Assembly (NCBI RefSeq): GCF_025567385.1
Contig: NZ_JAOQJU010000024.1
Location: 1 to 49,020 of the forward strand
Direction of reading: 5' to 3'
DNA length: 49,020 bases
Source: Claveliimonas acetigenes
Lineage (GTDB): Bacteria; Bacillota; Clostridia; Lachnospirales; Lachnospiraceae
In this document: piece after piece, positions 42,750-49,020 of the stretch
Numbering within the stretch: position 1 is the stretch's first letter
How the letters are laid out: every line of letters begins with the position of its first letter
The notes under the pieces: generated by a model
Told to the model about the DNA's origin: nothing
Seen by the model: the letters and a program-made list of their open reading frames with translations, nothing else
Database searches by the model: none
Program-made: the position numbers and the translations under genes

Positions 42750-43739
42750 TTAACACTCTGTTTCCAATTTATCCAAAATATCTTTTACAAATTTCTTTTC
42801 ATCGTTTGGAACCTGCTGCATACAAACACCCGGATCCAACCCTGCCAGTTCCCTTAAACATTCTTTTTCCTCTGCGGTCAGCATGATCGTAGATGTAAGA
42901 ACTGTTTTTTCTGAAATATCGATTCCGTCAAACCGCCCTGTGTTTCCCAAATTCAGAAATTCAATTTTTCCAACCTGCCGGCGAATCCGCAGCGCATCCT
43001 TCACCGTTCTTGTCAATACCAGAAGCCGCATTTGGGAAGCTTTCGGATAATTCAGGACACGGATCACCTCATCCACCGGTTTGATCAGAACTTTGATTCC
43101 TGATGGAACAGCCATTTTCAAAGCCATTTTTTGTGTATTATCATTTGCCGCGTCATCATTTGCTACAATGATTCCGTTGACTTTCAGGTGTTTCGTCCAT
43201 GTCATTGCAACCTGACCATGGATCAGACGGTCATCGATTCGAAGCGCTGCAATTTTTGCACTGGAATTTTGAAACTGTTCTTTTTCTTCTTTCTGCTCTG
43301 CTCCTGTTTCCGCTTCCGAGGCAGGTATTTTCCCTTCTGCAATAACTGTCTTCTTCTCCGTTTCCAGATGTACCCACTGCAGCTCCTGTCTCGCCTCATC
43401 GATAAATTCTTCGATTTCCACATCCGTCACATCCTCATCCGACATCATGACCTGCATCAAAACAGCCAGATTAGTTCCTGTGATCAGTGTGACATTTTCA
43501 GATTCGGCATACTTCATCAGCTTCTGATTGACACTGCCGCCCATCAGATCGGTAAAAACAAAAATCCTGTCTTTTTCATGATCTGCGAAATATTCCTTAA
43601 ACTGCGCTTCTATATCATCTTCCGGATTTACATAGGCATCTATCGTAGTGATTTCTTCTGACCTGCCCACGATCAGCTCAGCCGTATACCGGATTCCGGA
43701 TGCCATTTTTCCGTGTGTAGCGATTAATATCTGCTTCAT
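42750..43739 (-). CDS. PTS mannose-family fused IIA-IIB component
   Basis: 329 residues, cytoplasmic. The IIA domain (1-125) has the phospho-histidine in ATHGKMA (H9) and FVFTDLMGGSVNQ. An acidic linker (130-160, EQKEEKEQFQ) joins the IIB domain, with RIDDRLIHGQVAMTW, phospho-histidine H174 being the IIB site. GGAGG lies before the ATG. First gene of the operon behind the promoter at 43799-43827. It receives phosphate from HPr and passes it to the incoming sugar. Confidence 0.95.
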   Translation of the reverse strand: MKQILIATHGKMASGIRYTAELIVGRSEEITTIDAYVNPEDDIEAQFKEYFADHEKDRIFVFTDLMGGSVNQKLMKYAESENVTLITGTNLAVLMQVMMSDEDVTDVEIEEFIDEARQELQWVHLETEKKTVIAEGKIPASEAETGAEQKEEKEQFQNSSAKIAALRIDDRLIHGQVAMTWTKHLKVNGIIVANDDAANDNTQKMALKMAVPSGIKVLIKPVDEVIRVLNYPKASQMRLLVLTRTVKDALRIRRQVGKIEFLNLGNTGRFDGIDISEKTVLTSTIMLTAEEKECLRELAGLDPGVCMQQVPNDEKKFVKDILDKLETEC

Positions 43740-43771
43740 AAGCTCGCTCCTCCTGCTTGGTTTTTCTTTAT

Positions 43772-43785
43772 GTTATGTACATAAC
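43772..43785. promoter_or_regulatory. LacI-type operator O2 (downstream of the start site)
   Basis: GTTATGTACATAAC, a perfect 14-bp palindrome just before the IIAB ribosome site. Its centre is 59 bp from that of O1, which shares GTTATGTA-ATAAC. Confidence 0.8.
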
Positions 43786-43798
43786 TTACTGTAATTTG

Positions 43799-43827
43799 AA
43801 TATATCATCTAATTATTATCCTGTAAA
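43799..43827 (-). promoter_or_regulatory. Promoter of the PTS / alpha-glucosidase operon
   Basis: TTTACA (43822-43827), 17 bp, TATATT (43799-43804) on the minus strand. One operator is directly upstream of the -35 box and the other starts about 14 bases past the -10, so a repressor dimer pair could loop across it. Confidence 0.7.
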
Positions 43828-43829
43828 TA

Positions 43830-43845
43830 GGTTATGTAGATAACC
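43830..43845. promoter_or_regulatory. LacI-type operator O1 (upstream of the -35 box)
   Basis: GGTTATGTAGATAACC, arms GGTTAT/ATAACC perfect with the four-base centre GTAG. Nearly the same sequence as O2. Confidence 0.8.
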
Positions 43846-43884
43846 ATATTTTTCAACAAATATTTTTATACATTTTTATATATT

Positions 43885-43937
43885 CTGCACAAAAAAAGAA
43901 CAGGCAACACTTTTTTCAAAGTATCCTGCTCCTTGTT
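43885..43937 (-). terminator. Terminator after the LacI gene
   Basis: Minus strand: AGGAGCAGGATACTTT, loop GAAA, AAAGTGTTGCCTGTTC and then TTTTTTT. The stem GAGCAGG/CCTGTTC has one G-U pair and a small mismatch region. It separates lacI from the PTS promoter. Confidence 0.6.
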
Positions 43938-43942
43938 TCTTA

Positions 43943-44971
43943 TTAATTCTGATTTTTTGTGGATTTCCGCACAACCAATGTCACCGGAAGTTTCACATCC
44001 CCCTCTCCCGCAAGCTCCTCGCCCTGTATCTTTTTCATCAGGAGCTGCACAGAAAGCTGTGCCTTCTTTTCCACATCCTGATGTATTGTTGTCAGGCGCG
44101 GTGTCGCGATTCTTGAAAAACTGATATCATCGTAACCTGCAATTCCCATATCCTCCGGGATTCGAAGTCCATGATCGCAAAAAAAGCTAATCGCCTCCAG
44201 CGCATACATATCTGCCAGAAAGAACAGCGCCGTCTCCGATTGTCTGCGCTGCATCAGCCATGCATAATTTTCCTTCCGCTTCGTCCAGTCCATTCCAAGG
44301 GGAACAAACTGTAATTTCCCCTTCTCTTCCTGTAATTCCCGCACCGCGTTTTGTGCCCCCACAAAACGCAGATGATCCACACCACTGTCCCTTGCTGCAC
44401 AGACTTTGATATGCCGATACCCGCACCCCAACAGATATTTCATCATCTTATAGCCGCCGCTCTCATCGTCCAGACCGATATTCAATACCTGTTTATCCTG
44501 CTGATCTTCCAACTCTCCATATGCATCGATGGACACGATCGGCTTTTTTGTAAGTTGATATATTTTCTCGCAGTTTCTCTTGCTGAAGGAAACCGCGATT
44601 ACACCGTCGATATTCCACCCCATGACCATCTGAAAAATCTGATCCATATCTTTTGCGGAATAAAACATTACATAATACCCTAATTCCCGCGCATATTTTT
44701 CAATAAATCCCAAAATCTGTCCGTAAAATGGATCACCGAGAATGGAATCCTTGAATTCCCGGTGACTGTTGATGACCACCGCAATGAGCTGGGAATTTTC
44801 TTTGCTCAGGACCCGAAGCCCCATCTTCTGGACATATCCCAGTTCCTTAATCAGTTTATCAATCTTCTGTATCGTCCCCGGAGAAACTTTTTTTGTTTTT
44901 CCGTGGATTACGTTGGAGACAGTCGTAGTGCTCACACCTGCCAGTTCCGCGATTTCTTTTATCGTAACCAT
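43943..44971 (-). CDS. LacI-family transcriptional regulator
   Basis: 342 residues. HTH at VTIKEIAELAGVSTTTVSNV (residues 2-21) with the hinge VSPGTIQKIDKLIKELGY, then a periplasmic-binding-like ligand domain (VIAVSFSKRNCEKIYQLTKK, GYDDISFSRIATPRLTTIHQ). The ATG has AGGAG nearby. It ends 43 bases before the operators of the PTS operon, which it most likely represses; induction by an alpha-glucoside or its phosphate is expected. Its own promoter is unclear (a TATAGT lies near 45057). Confidence 0.95.
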   Translation of the reverse strand: MVTIKEIAELAGVSTTTVSNVIHGKTKKVSPGTIQKIDKLIKELGYVQKMGLRVLSKENSQLIAVVINSHREFKDSILGDPFYGQILGFIEKYARELGYYVMFYSAKDMDQIFQMVMGWNIDGVIAVSFSKRNCEKIYQLTKKPIVSIDAYGELEDQQDKQVLNIGLDDESGGYKMMKYLLGCGYRHIKVCAARDSGVDHLRFVGAQNAVRELQEEKGKLQFVPLGMDWTKRKENYAWLMQRRQSETALFFLADMYALEAISFFCDHGLRIPEDMGIAGYDDISFSRIATPRLTTIHQDVEKKAQLSVQLLMKKIQGEELAGEGDVKLPVTLVVRKSTKNQN

Positions 44972-45000
44972 TTTTCTCTCCTGCTCTTTTCCGGAATTTT

Positions 45001-45220
45001 TTCTCTATTCACGATAACACCTCCTGCTCTTTCATGTCAAGTAACTCAAATGACAGCACTATACACCACCAATGCATCTTCCCCGTCCAGTAATACCTTC
45101 TCGTGTTCTCCTGCATCGCCGACAGGAACGCTTCACTAACTGGGTACAAAAGCAACACCTCTCCAATAAAAAAGCACCGGCCAACCGAATGACTGATGCT
45201 AACATAAAATAAATTTCATA
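45001..45220. other. Spacer between LacI and the TipAS-type regulator
   Basis: No gene is supported in 45001-45220. The part next to the MerR-like gene end carries its terminator (45168-45200). A 27-codon open run without a start (45048-45130, minus) ends in EDALVVYSAVI and may be a decayed gene end. 45130-45167 shows nothing. Confidence 0.4.
45168..45200 (-). terminator. Terminator after the TipAS-type MerR gene
   Basis: AGCATC and GGTGCT (one G-U pair) pair around a loop with an inner CGG-CCG stem, followed on the minus strand by TTTTTT. The stop of the regulator gene is 20 bases upstream. Confidence 0.55.
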
Positions 45221-45952
45221 CTATTTTGAAGCAATCATAGATTTAATTGCCTCACATGCAAAAACTGCTGTACCTTTTCCGCCAACCTTATCTATATTGG
45301 TGGTAAAATCTCCGCCTCCAGCATACATTTCACCCAACCCTTGAAGAATCTCATCTGTACAAGTGTAATAATTTTCTGTAATATAATCCTGCAATTTCTT
45401 TGCCAATGCAATAGCTTCCTTACTGTCTGGTGTTTTATCTCTTATTTTCCCAAACTCCGCGAAGATATTCATCATTTCCACATTTAATTTCTGCTGTATT
45501 TCTTTACTTCGTCCTTTTGATTTCTTCTCAAATTCTTTGTATGCATCTGTCTTACCCCATGATGCTTTTGCCTGAGCAGCATACTCATCAATTTTCTTTG
45601 TATCAAATACCTCAAAACTCATCTGTTTCACTCCTATCATTTTAATTCCACGTGCGAGGTCAATCAGATTCTGTAAATGCTCTTTCCGAAGTTCCAACAA
45701 ATGAATCTGCTGTTCCAATGCTTTACTTTGGTCAAAATCAGGACTATCCAGAATCTCCTTAATATCTTTCAATGAAAACTCCAATTCCTTGAAAAGCAAA
45801 ATATGCTGCAGGCGTTCCAACGCCACTTCATCATATAGGCGATAACCTGCTTCGGTTACTTCTGTGGCCGGCAGAAGACCGATATAATCGTAGTGATGGA
45901 GAGCACGTATACTTACTCCCGATATTTTACTGACTTCATGTACTGTCATCAT
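45221..45952 (-). CDS. MerR-family regulator with TipAS ligand-binding domain
   Basis: 243 residues. The HTH (VHEVSKISGVSIRALHHYDY, residues 4-23) is the MerR start, the coiled-coil linker spans residues 70-110, and the C-terminal domain (FEKKSKGRSKEIQQKLNVEM, YTCTDEILQGLGEMYAGGGD) is the TipAS thiopeptide-type pocket. AGAGGTG precedes the ATG. Its own promoter has the 19-bp spacer typical of MerR activation, so autoactivation by a drug-like ligand is expected. No neighbour gene of a resistance type is linked. Confidence 0.92.
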   Translation of the reverse strand: MMTVHEVSKISGVSIRALHHYDYIGLLPATEVTEAGYRLYDEVALERLQHILLFKELEFSLKDIKEILDSPDFDQSKALEQQIHLLELRKEHLQNLIDLARGIKMIGVKQMSFEVFDTKKIDEYAAQAKASWGKTDAYKEFEKKSKGRSKEIQQKLNVEMMNIFAEFGKIRDKTPDSKEAIALAKKLQDYITENYYTCTDEILQGLGEMYAGGGDFTTNIDKVGGKGTAVFACEAIKSMIASK

Positions 45953-45983
45953 TGTAAATCACCTCTTTCCTTGTGGTAATTTT

Positions 45984-46014
45984 AGCATAAACTATGACGT
46001 AATGTTAGAGTCAA
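45984..46014 (-). promoter_or_regulatory. MerR-type promoter with 19-bp spacer
   Basis: TTGACT (46009-46014), 19-bp spacer, TATGCT (45984-45989) on the minus strand. In the spacer, CTAACATTACGTCATAG is a near-palindrome (ATTACGTCAT core, eight of ten symmetric). The overlong spacer between -35 and -10 is the hallmark of MerR-family targets. Confidence 0.75.
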
Positions 46015-46034
46015 TAACTTTTAGAAATCTTTTT

Positions 46035-46217
46035 CTAAAATTTTTTCAATATAAAAGACACCGTCCACAAGCCCCTTGTACGAATATAAGAATTATCGCT
46101 GTCAAGCATATCGCCTAACCTGTCCATATAAATATAAACGGAGTTCGTTTTTTCACTTTCTTTTTGTAGTTCCTGCAATGCTTTATACGCAACATTATTA
46201 TTTTTATCAAACAACAA
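46035..46217 (-). pseudogene. Truncated HEAT-like protein fragment
   Basis: 60 codons starting from a TTG reading LFDKNNNVAYKALQELQKES, then DRLGDMLDSDNSYIRTRGL, which resembles a Lachnospiraceae HEAT-repeat family (sometimes called SufBD-like). After RTRGL the family sequence stops and WTVSFILKKF follows, so the C-terminal half is missing. No start with a ribosome site is visible. It follows the SRPBCC gene by 34 bases. Confidence 0.5.
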
Positions 46218-46251
46218 TTCATTGGAATTCAGTTCTAAAAGCTGAAATTTA

Positions 46252-46647
46252 TTACTCTAATGCCTTCTTTAAATCCAAAACAAATTGCGTCTGCTGTTTC
46301 TTTAAGTAAAATTTTACAAATGGTTTCATAAACCACTTTTTAGGTGTTACATTTTCTGTAAAATCTATTTCAGTATCATTTCCTTTGGAAGTAAAAATAC
46401 CTACCCAATGACCTTTCATGTTGCTATTTTCCATATCAAACTCCCAGCGTTTATATGGCTTTACAACTGTAACGGTAAATGTAGTGGCATATTCATTTTT
46501 TGCATACTCAATAAACTGCTTTTCATTTATGATTTCTGTTTTACTTAAATCACTTCGCCATGTACTATATTTATCAACAGCTAAAACAGCTTCCCAAACT
46601 TTGTGAATATCACTACTGATAATTTCTTTTATATTTGAAATTGCCAT
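46252..46647 (-). CDS. SRPBCC-family (START-like) protein
   Basis: 131 residues. The pattern ISSDIHKVWEAVLAVDKYST, then a beta-rich body (FTVTVVKPYKRWEFDMENSN) and a C-terminal helix (KPFVKFYLKKQQTQFVLDLK) is that of polyketide-cyclase/START-like lipid or ligand binders. Start at ATG 46647; a longer frame from TTG 46665 lies in the same frame. It overlaps the upstream GNAT gene end by 35 bases. Ligand unknown. Confidence 0.8.
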   Translation of the reverse strand: MAISNIKEIISSDIHKVWEAVLAVDKYSTWRSDLSKTEIINEKQFIEYAKNEYATTFTVTVVKPYKRWEFDMENSNMKGHWVGIFTSKGNDTEIDFTENVTPKKWFMKPFVKFYLKKQQTQFVLDLKKALE

Positions 46648-47278
46648 TTTTACACTTCCCTTCAAATTTCAATTTATCTCTTTCATTATAGCGAACATAC
46701 TCTCCTAAGTCATCTATTATTTCATCTAAATCCCTCTGGAGCGCATCATACTGGCTCTGGCTGATCTCACCTTTCGCCAGCACTTCATTTGCCTGCTCTT
46801 TTTCCATCGTATGATAGCAGAGGAAATCTCCGTTTTCTGTTTCCATTTTTTCATACGAAATAATCTGATACCCTCGTCTCAGATACATACTTTCCGCCGG
46901 GAAAGAAGCGTCTATATGAACCTTTGGATAATTTTCAAAAATCCGTGCTTCCAGTAAATCCATCAATCTGCTTCCATATCCTTTTCCCTGATATTCCGGT
47001 AAAATAAACAATCTACAAATCTCATTCTTCCGGATGCTCCCGGTTCCTATGATGTTTTCTTGTACCATCGCAAGATAGATTTCTTCGTAGGACATCACTT
47101 CTTTAATCCTTGCTTCACTGTGCAGATCAAGAAAGAACTGCACTGCACCTGACGGATAATAGTGAGGATACACTTTTTGTATTGTTTCCCTTACAATAGC
47201 AGATACCTGTTCCGGACAATCTGCCAATTTTAATTCTATATCAGACTCCAATAAATCCGATTTTACAAAATCCTTCAA
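46613..47278 (-). CDS. GNAT-family acetyltransferase with helical C-terminal extension
   Basis: 221 residues. The GNAT core has LFILPEYQGKGYGSRLMDLL (acetyl-CoA loop QGKGYG) and YPKVHIDASFPAESMYLRRG. The start chosen is TTG at 47278 with GGAGG nine bases upstream; the GTG at 47296 overlaps the MerR fragment and the ribosome site. After about residue 165 a helical extension follows, and the last dozen residues (GKCKNGNFKYKRNYQ) run over the start of the SRPBCC gene, so the natural stop may have been lost. Confidence 0.85.
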   Translation of the reverse strand: MKDFVKSDLLESDIELKLADCPEQVSAIVRETIQKVYPHYYPSGAVQFFLDLHSEARIKEVMSYEEIYLAMVQENIIGTGSIRKNEICRLFILPEYQGKGYGSRLMDLLEARIFENYPKVHIDASFPAESMYLRRGYQIISYEKMETENGDFLCYHTMEKEQANEVLAKGEISQSQYDALQRDLDEIIDDLGEYVRYNERDKLKFEGKCKNGNFKYKRNYQ

Positions 47279-47292
47279 AATATATCTCCTCC

Positions 47293-47487
47293 TCACTTCC
47301 TCGTCTCTCCCACCACAGACTTTCTGTGCTGTATCAGCAGTTCCATCCGCTCTGCCATCGTGTCGTCTTCACTGTAATCCCGTCTTCCAATGCTGTCCCT
47401 ACTTACACAAAACAGGCTTTTCTTCTCGCAATAGCGCAGTGTATATGCGCTAATTCCAGTTATCACAGAAAACTCACCAATGGTCAT
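47293..47487 (-). pseudogene. MerR-family regulator with internal deletion
   Basis: 64 residues from ATG 47487. MTIGEFSVITGISAYTLRYC is a clear MerR start, followed by RDSIGRRDYSEDD, but the family's next 30 or so residues (the second helix of the wing and the start of the coiled coil) are missing and the frame jumps to MAERMELLIQHRKSV, normally about 35 residues further on. The deletion is in frame. The stop at 47293 overlaps the next gene start region. DNA binding is probably lost or altered. Confidence 0.6.
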
Positions 47488-47832
47488 AACAAACCGCTTT
47501 TCAAAAAAATAAGGCCATTTTACCAGACACAAGAAGAGTGACCGTCTCCACATAGATCAATAGATCCAAATTGATGTCAGCCATCGGGAACCTGTCCAGA
47601 CTAATATGGTATGTACCAAAATATCTACGTTTGTTTGCGGAAACATACCTACAAATTCTGTAGCCAAAAAACATTGATACATTCCGCTATCCATATCACG
47701 GCCTCAACCTTGTCCGTTCTTCCTACAAAAACAGGTCAACGGCTATTTTTAGACCTAACTGATGGTCTGACTTCCATGCACTCGAACTTATTATGCCTGA
47801 AAATCCGGCATTGAAAGAGAAAAGCAATCTTA
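47488..47832. repeat. Gene-poor stretch with repeat A, copy 2 (47641-47810)
   Basis: 47641-47810 is the second copy of the 170-bp segment described at 34521-34690. On the minus strand it encodes MDSGMYQ after ATG 47692-47694 and continues open for 45 codons to 47557. No family is recognised. 47488-47640 shows no other gene. The stretch ends at the RhuM fragment. Confidence 0.7.
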
Positions 47833-48276
47833 TTACTTCTTTGCATTTTCTTCCAATTCCAGCATATACTTATCAAAGTCAGACATAAACACTCTGTCCT
47901 GAATAACACGATATTTTTCAAATTCAGTCTCAGCATGAAGCTTGGCAATTTCTGCTGTGATCTTACCTGCATCCTGAAGTACCTCTCTGTCATCTGCCAT
48001 CAGGAATAGATTCAGACGCTTTGCCCAGTCCTCCATCATCATCGGAATATGTCGCTCTGCACGGTCCTCTGCCAGATCCAGATATGCCGAAACGATACGC
48101 TCTAATGAACGCATTTCCTTTTCTGAAAGATAATTCTTCGCAACACTCACATCACTTTTTACAATCTTACCTTCCGGTGCTGCCGCCCAAGTGGTCAGTC
48201 CCATGTGTGGCTTGTCGGCATCAGCTCGTTCATAAATCAATTCTGCTGCCGTATGTCCGTGAACTGCATAATGCAT
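47833..48276 (-). pseudogene. C-terminal fragment of a RhuM-family protein
   Basis: 147 residues. MHYAVHGHTAAELIYERADA, then PHMGLTTWAAAPEGKIVKSD and RRHIPMMMEDWAKR-like ERHIPMMMEDWAKRLNLFLM match the second half of RhuM (virulence-associated, Virulence_RhuM) proteins, whose usual length is about 330. The N-terminal half is absent; the DUF998 gene's 3' end overlaps the first 40 bases. A GGGAG 9 bases upstream may allow the fragment to be translated. RhuM genes are common on islands. Confidence 0.72.
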
Positions 48277-48911
48277 CTTTCACTACTCCCTTCAAAACCA
48301 CGAAACAGGTAAATTCCCAATACAGCATTAAATCCCGTAGCAGCAAACACACTGAAACGCTCTGGAATACCGAAAAAATCTCTCGGAACTATATTTGTAC
48401 CGATTGCTCCTGCAAACATGAAAAGTAATGCTATAGTCGCCCATATTGCTATGGAACGATAATTTTTATCCCGATATCCGCCAATCATAATAACAACAAG
48501 AGAAATTATCGAAAAAAGAACAACAAGTACTGTGACCACATAAATGTGCATAATATCTTGAAAAGCCCCTGCATTGCCGCTATCTGATAACGGGAACATG
48601 GCATAGCCTACATTCGATATCCAATTCATCACAGTAAAAAGATAAATACCTATACGGATCGTCTTATTCAGTTTCCCCTGAACAAATACGCAGACCATCA
48701 TAATTGAAACAATCCCGCACACTCCGTATAAAGACGATAATTGTTCCCATAGCATTTTAGACGGAGCATTATTAGCACTTAAATCACTAACCGCCTGTGC
48801 TATCCAGTCATAGCCGGGATATGCAACAGGAGAAAAAATTACTGCTGCGGTATAGGACAGTAACGATATAACACCTAAAAGTCCTAACCAGTTAATCAAT
48901 GTTTTTTTCAT
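48237..48911 (-). CDS. DUF998 membrane protein
   Basis: 224 residues with about six membrane helices: LLGVISLLSYTAAVIFSPVA, VCGIVSIMMVCVFVQG, VVTVLVVLFSIISLVVIMIG and IAIWATIALLFMFAGAIGTN among them, and the conserved VPRDFFGIPERFSVFAATGF near the end. Start at ATG 48911 with GGAGG eight bases upstream. Its 3' end (CIMQFTDIRQQN) runs into the RhuM fragment in another frame, so the natural C-terminus is probably replaced by a few foreign residues. A nearly identical 3' piece of it lies at 36106-36306. Role unknown. Confidence 0.87.
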   Translation of the reverse strand: MKKTLINWLGLLGVISLLSYTAAVIFSPVAYPGYDWIAQAVSDLSANNAPSKMLWEQLSSLYGVCGIVSIMMVCVFVQGKLNKTIRIGIYLFTVMNWISNVGYAMFPLSDSGNAGAFQDIMHIYVVTVLVVLFSIISLVVIMIGGYRDKNYRSIAIWATIALLFMFAGAIGTNIVPRDFFGIPERFSVFAATGFNAVLGIYLFRGFEGSSERCIMQFTDIRQQN

Positions 48912-48937
48912 TATCCATTCCTCCAAATTGATTGGGT

Positions 48938-48955
48938 ACTGTAAAGTTTTACAGT
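48938..48955. promoter_or_regulatory. Perfect 18-bp palindrome upstream of the DUF998 gene
   Basis: ACTGTAAAGTTTTACAGT, arms ACTGTAAA/TTTACAGT with a 2-base centre. It sits 26 bases upstream of the ATG, the usual place for a TetR-type repressor site. The regulator may be beyond the right edge; nothing else is recognisable in 48956-49020. Confidence 0.6.
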
Positions 48956-49020
48956 CCTATTTTTCTTTAAAACCTTATATTTTCAAGGCATTCATCACTT
49001 TTGCAAATAAAAAAGCAATG

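Noticed and set aside
44984..45020. 17-codon frame with AGGAGG and GTG start overlapping lacI
   Set aside because: Good ribosome site but ends before any recognisable feature; no support beyond position.
45048..45130. 27-codon open minus-strand run ending DALVVYSAVI
   Set aside because: Preceded by a stop and without start; could be a decayed gene end, but too short to assign.
1..49020. CRISPR array, tRNA or rRNA
   Set aside because: No spacer-repeat pattern, cloverleaf or rRNA-like conserved stretch was recognised on either strand.

Overview
The window comes from a low-to-mid GC, Gram-positive gut anaerobe, most likely a Lachnospiraceae (Clostridia) close to the Mediterraneibacter / Dorea / Blautia group. 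The reasons are the rimP-nusA-ylxR-ylxQ-infB-rbfA-nrnA-truB-ribF-rpsO order, frequent TTG starts with strong AGGAGG sites, S-layer-homology (SLH) surface proteins, a mannose-family PTS and a surface GH127 glycosidase. Almost every real gene is on the minus strand, so the window reads from right to left. No rRNA, tRNA or CRISPR array was seen.

Layout from low to high coordinates. (1) 1-5993: one very large secreted GH127 (beta-L-arabinofuranosidase family) protein with repeated carbohydrate-binding and Ig-like modules. It runs off the left edge and is interrupted by a 250-N assembly gap. (2) 6.1-16.7 kb: the conserved translation/transcription operon, with a Na/phosphate cotransporter between ribF and rpsO. 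Its promoter and attenuator-like leader lie upstream of rimP, and rpsO has its own promoter. (3) 16.7-24.4 kb: a run of envelope genes (XpaC, TelA, a small family protein, a lipoprotein nuclease, an O-antigen-ligase-like protein, an SLH/leucine-rich-repeat protein and a DUF305 protein). Its 5' UTR holds a 62-bp tandem repeat and a dispersed hairpin element that also terminates rpsO. (4) 24.5-26.5 kb: an SLH protein with three rhodanese-like domains. (5) 26.7-33.5 kb: TetR plus two half-ABC transporters of the YbtP/YbtQ type, then a P1B-type metal ATPase with a DUF6110 protein and an unlisted 26-residue membrane protein.

(6) 33.5-38.5 kb and 45.2-49.0 kb are accessory, mosaic DNA. They hold gene fragments (BAAT-C hydrolase, Cys-rich KTR, TetR start, DUF998 tail, RhuM tail, MerR with an internal deletion, HEAT-like protein), two duplicated non-tandem segments about 12-13 kb apart, a PD-(D/E)XK nuclease gene and an XRE-CPBP-small membrane protein operon. 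(7) 38.7-45.0 kb: a complete sugar operon, LacI then PTS IIAB-IIC-IID, a GH13 alpha-glucosidase and a DUF1349 protein. Two palindromic operators flank its promoter.

The least described items are the hairpin element with constant flanks and a variable, internally paired core; the SLH-triple-rhodanese protein; the three-gene metal ATPase module with its microprotein; and the fossil junctions at 36 kb. All functional assignments are from reading the translated sequence; no database search was run.
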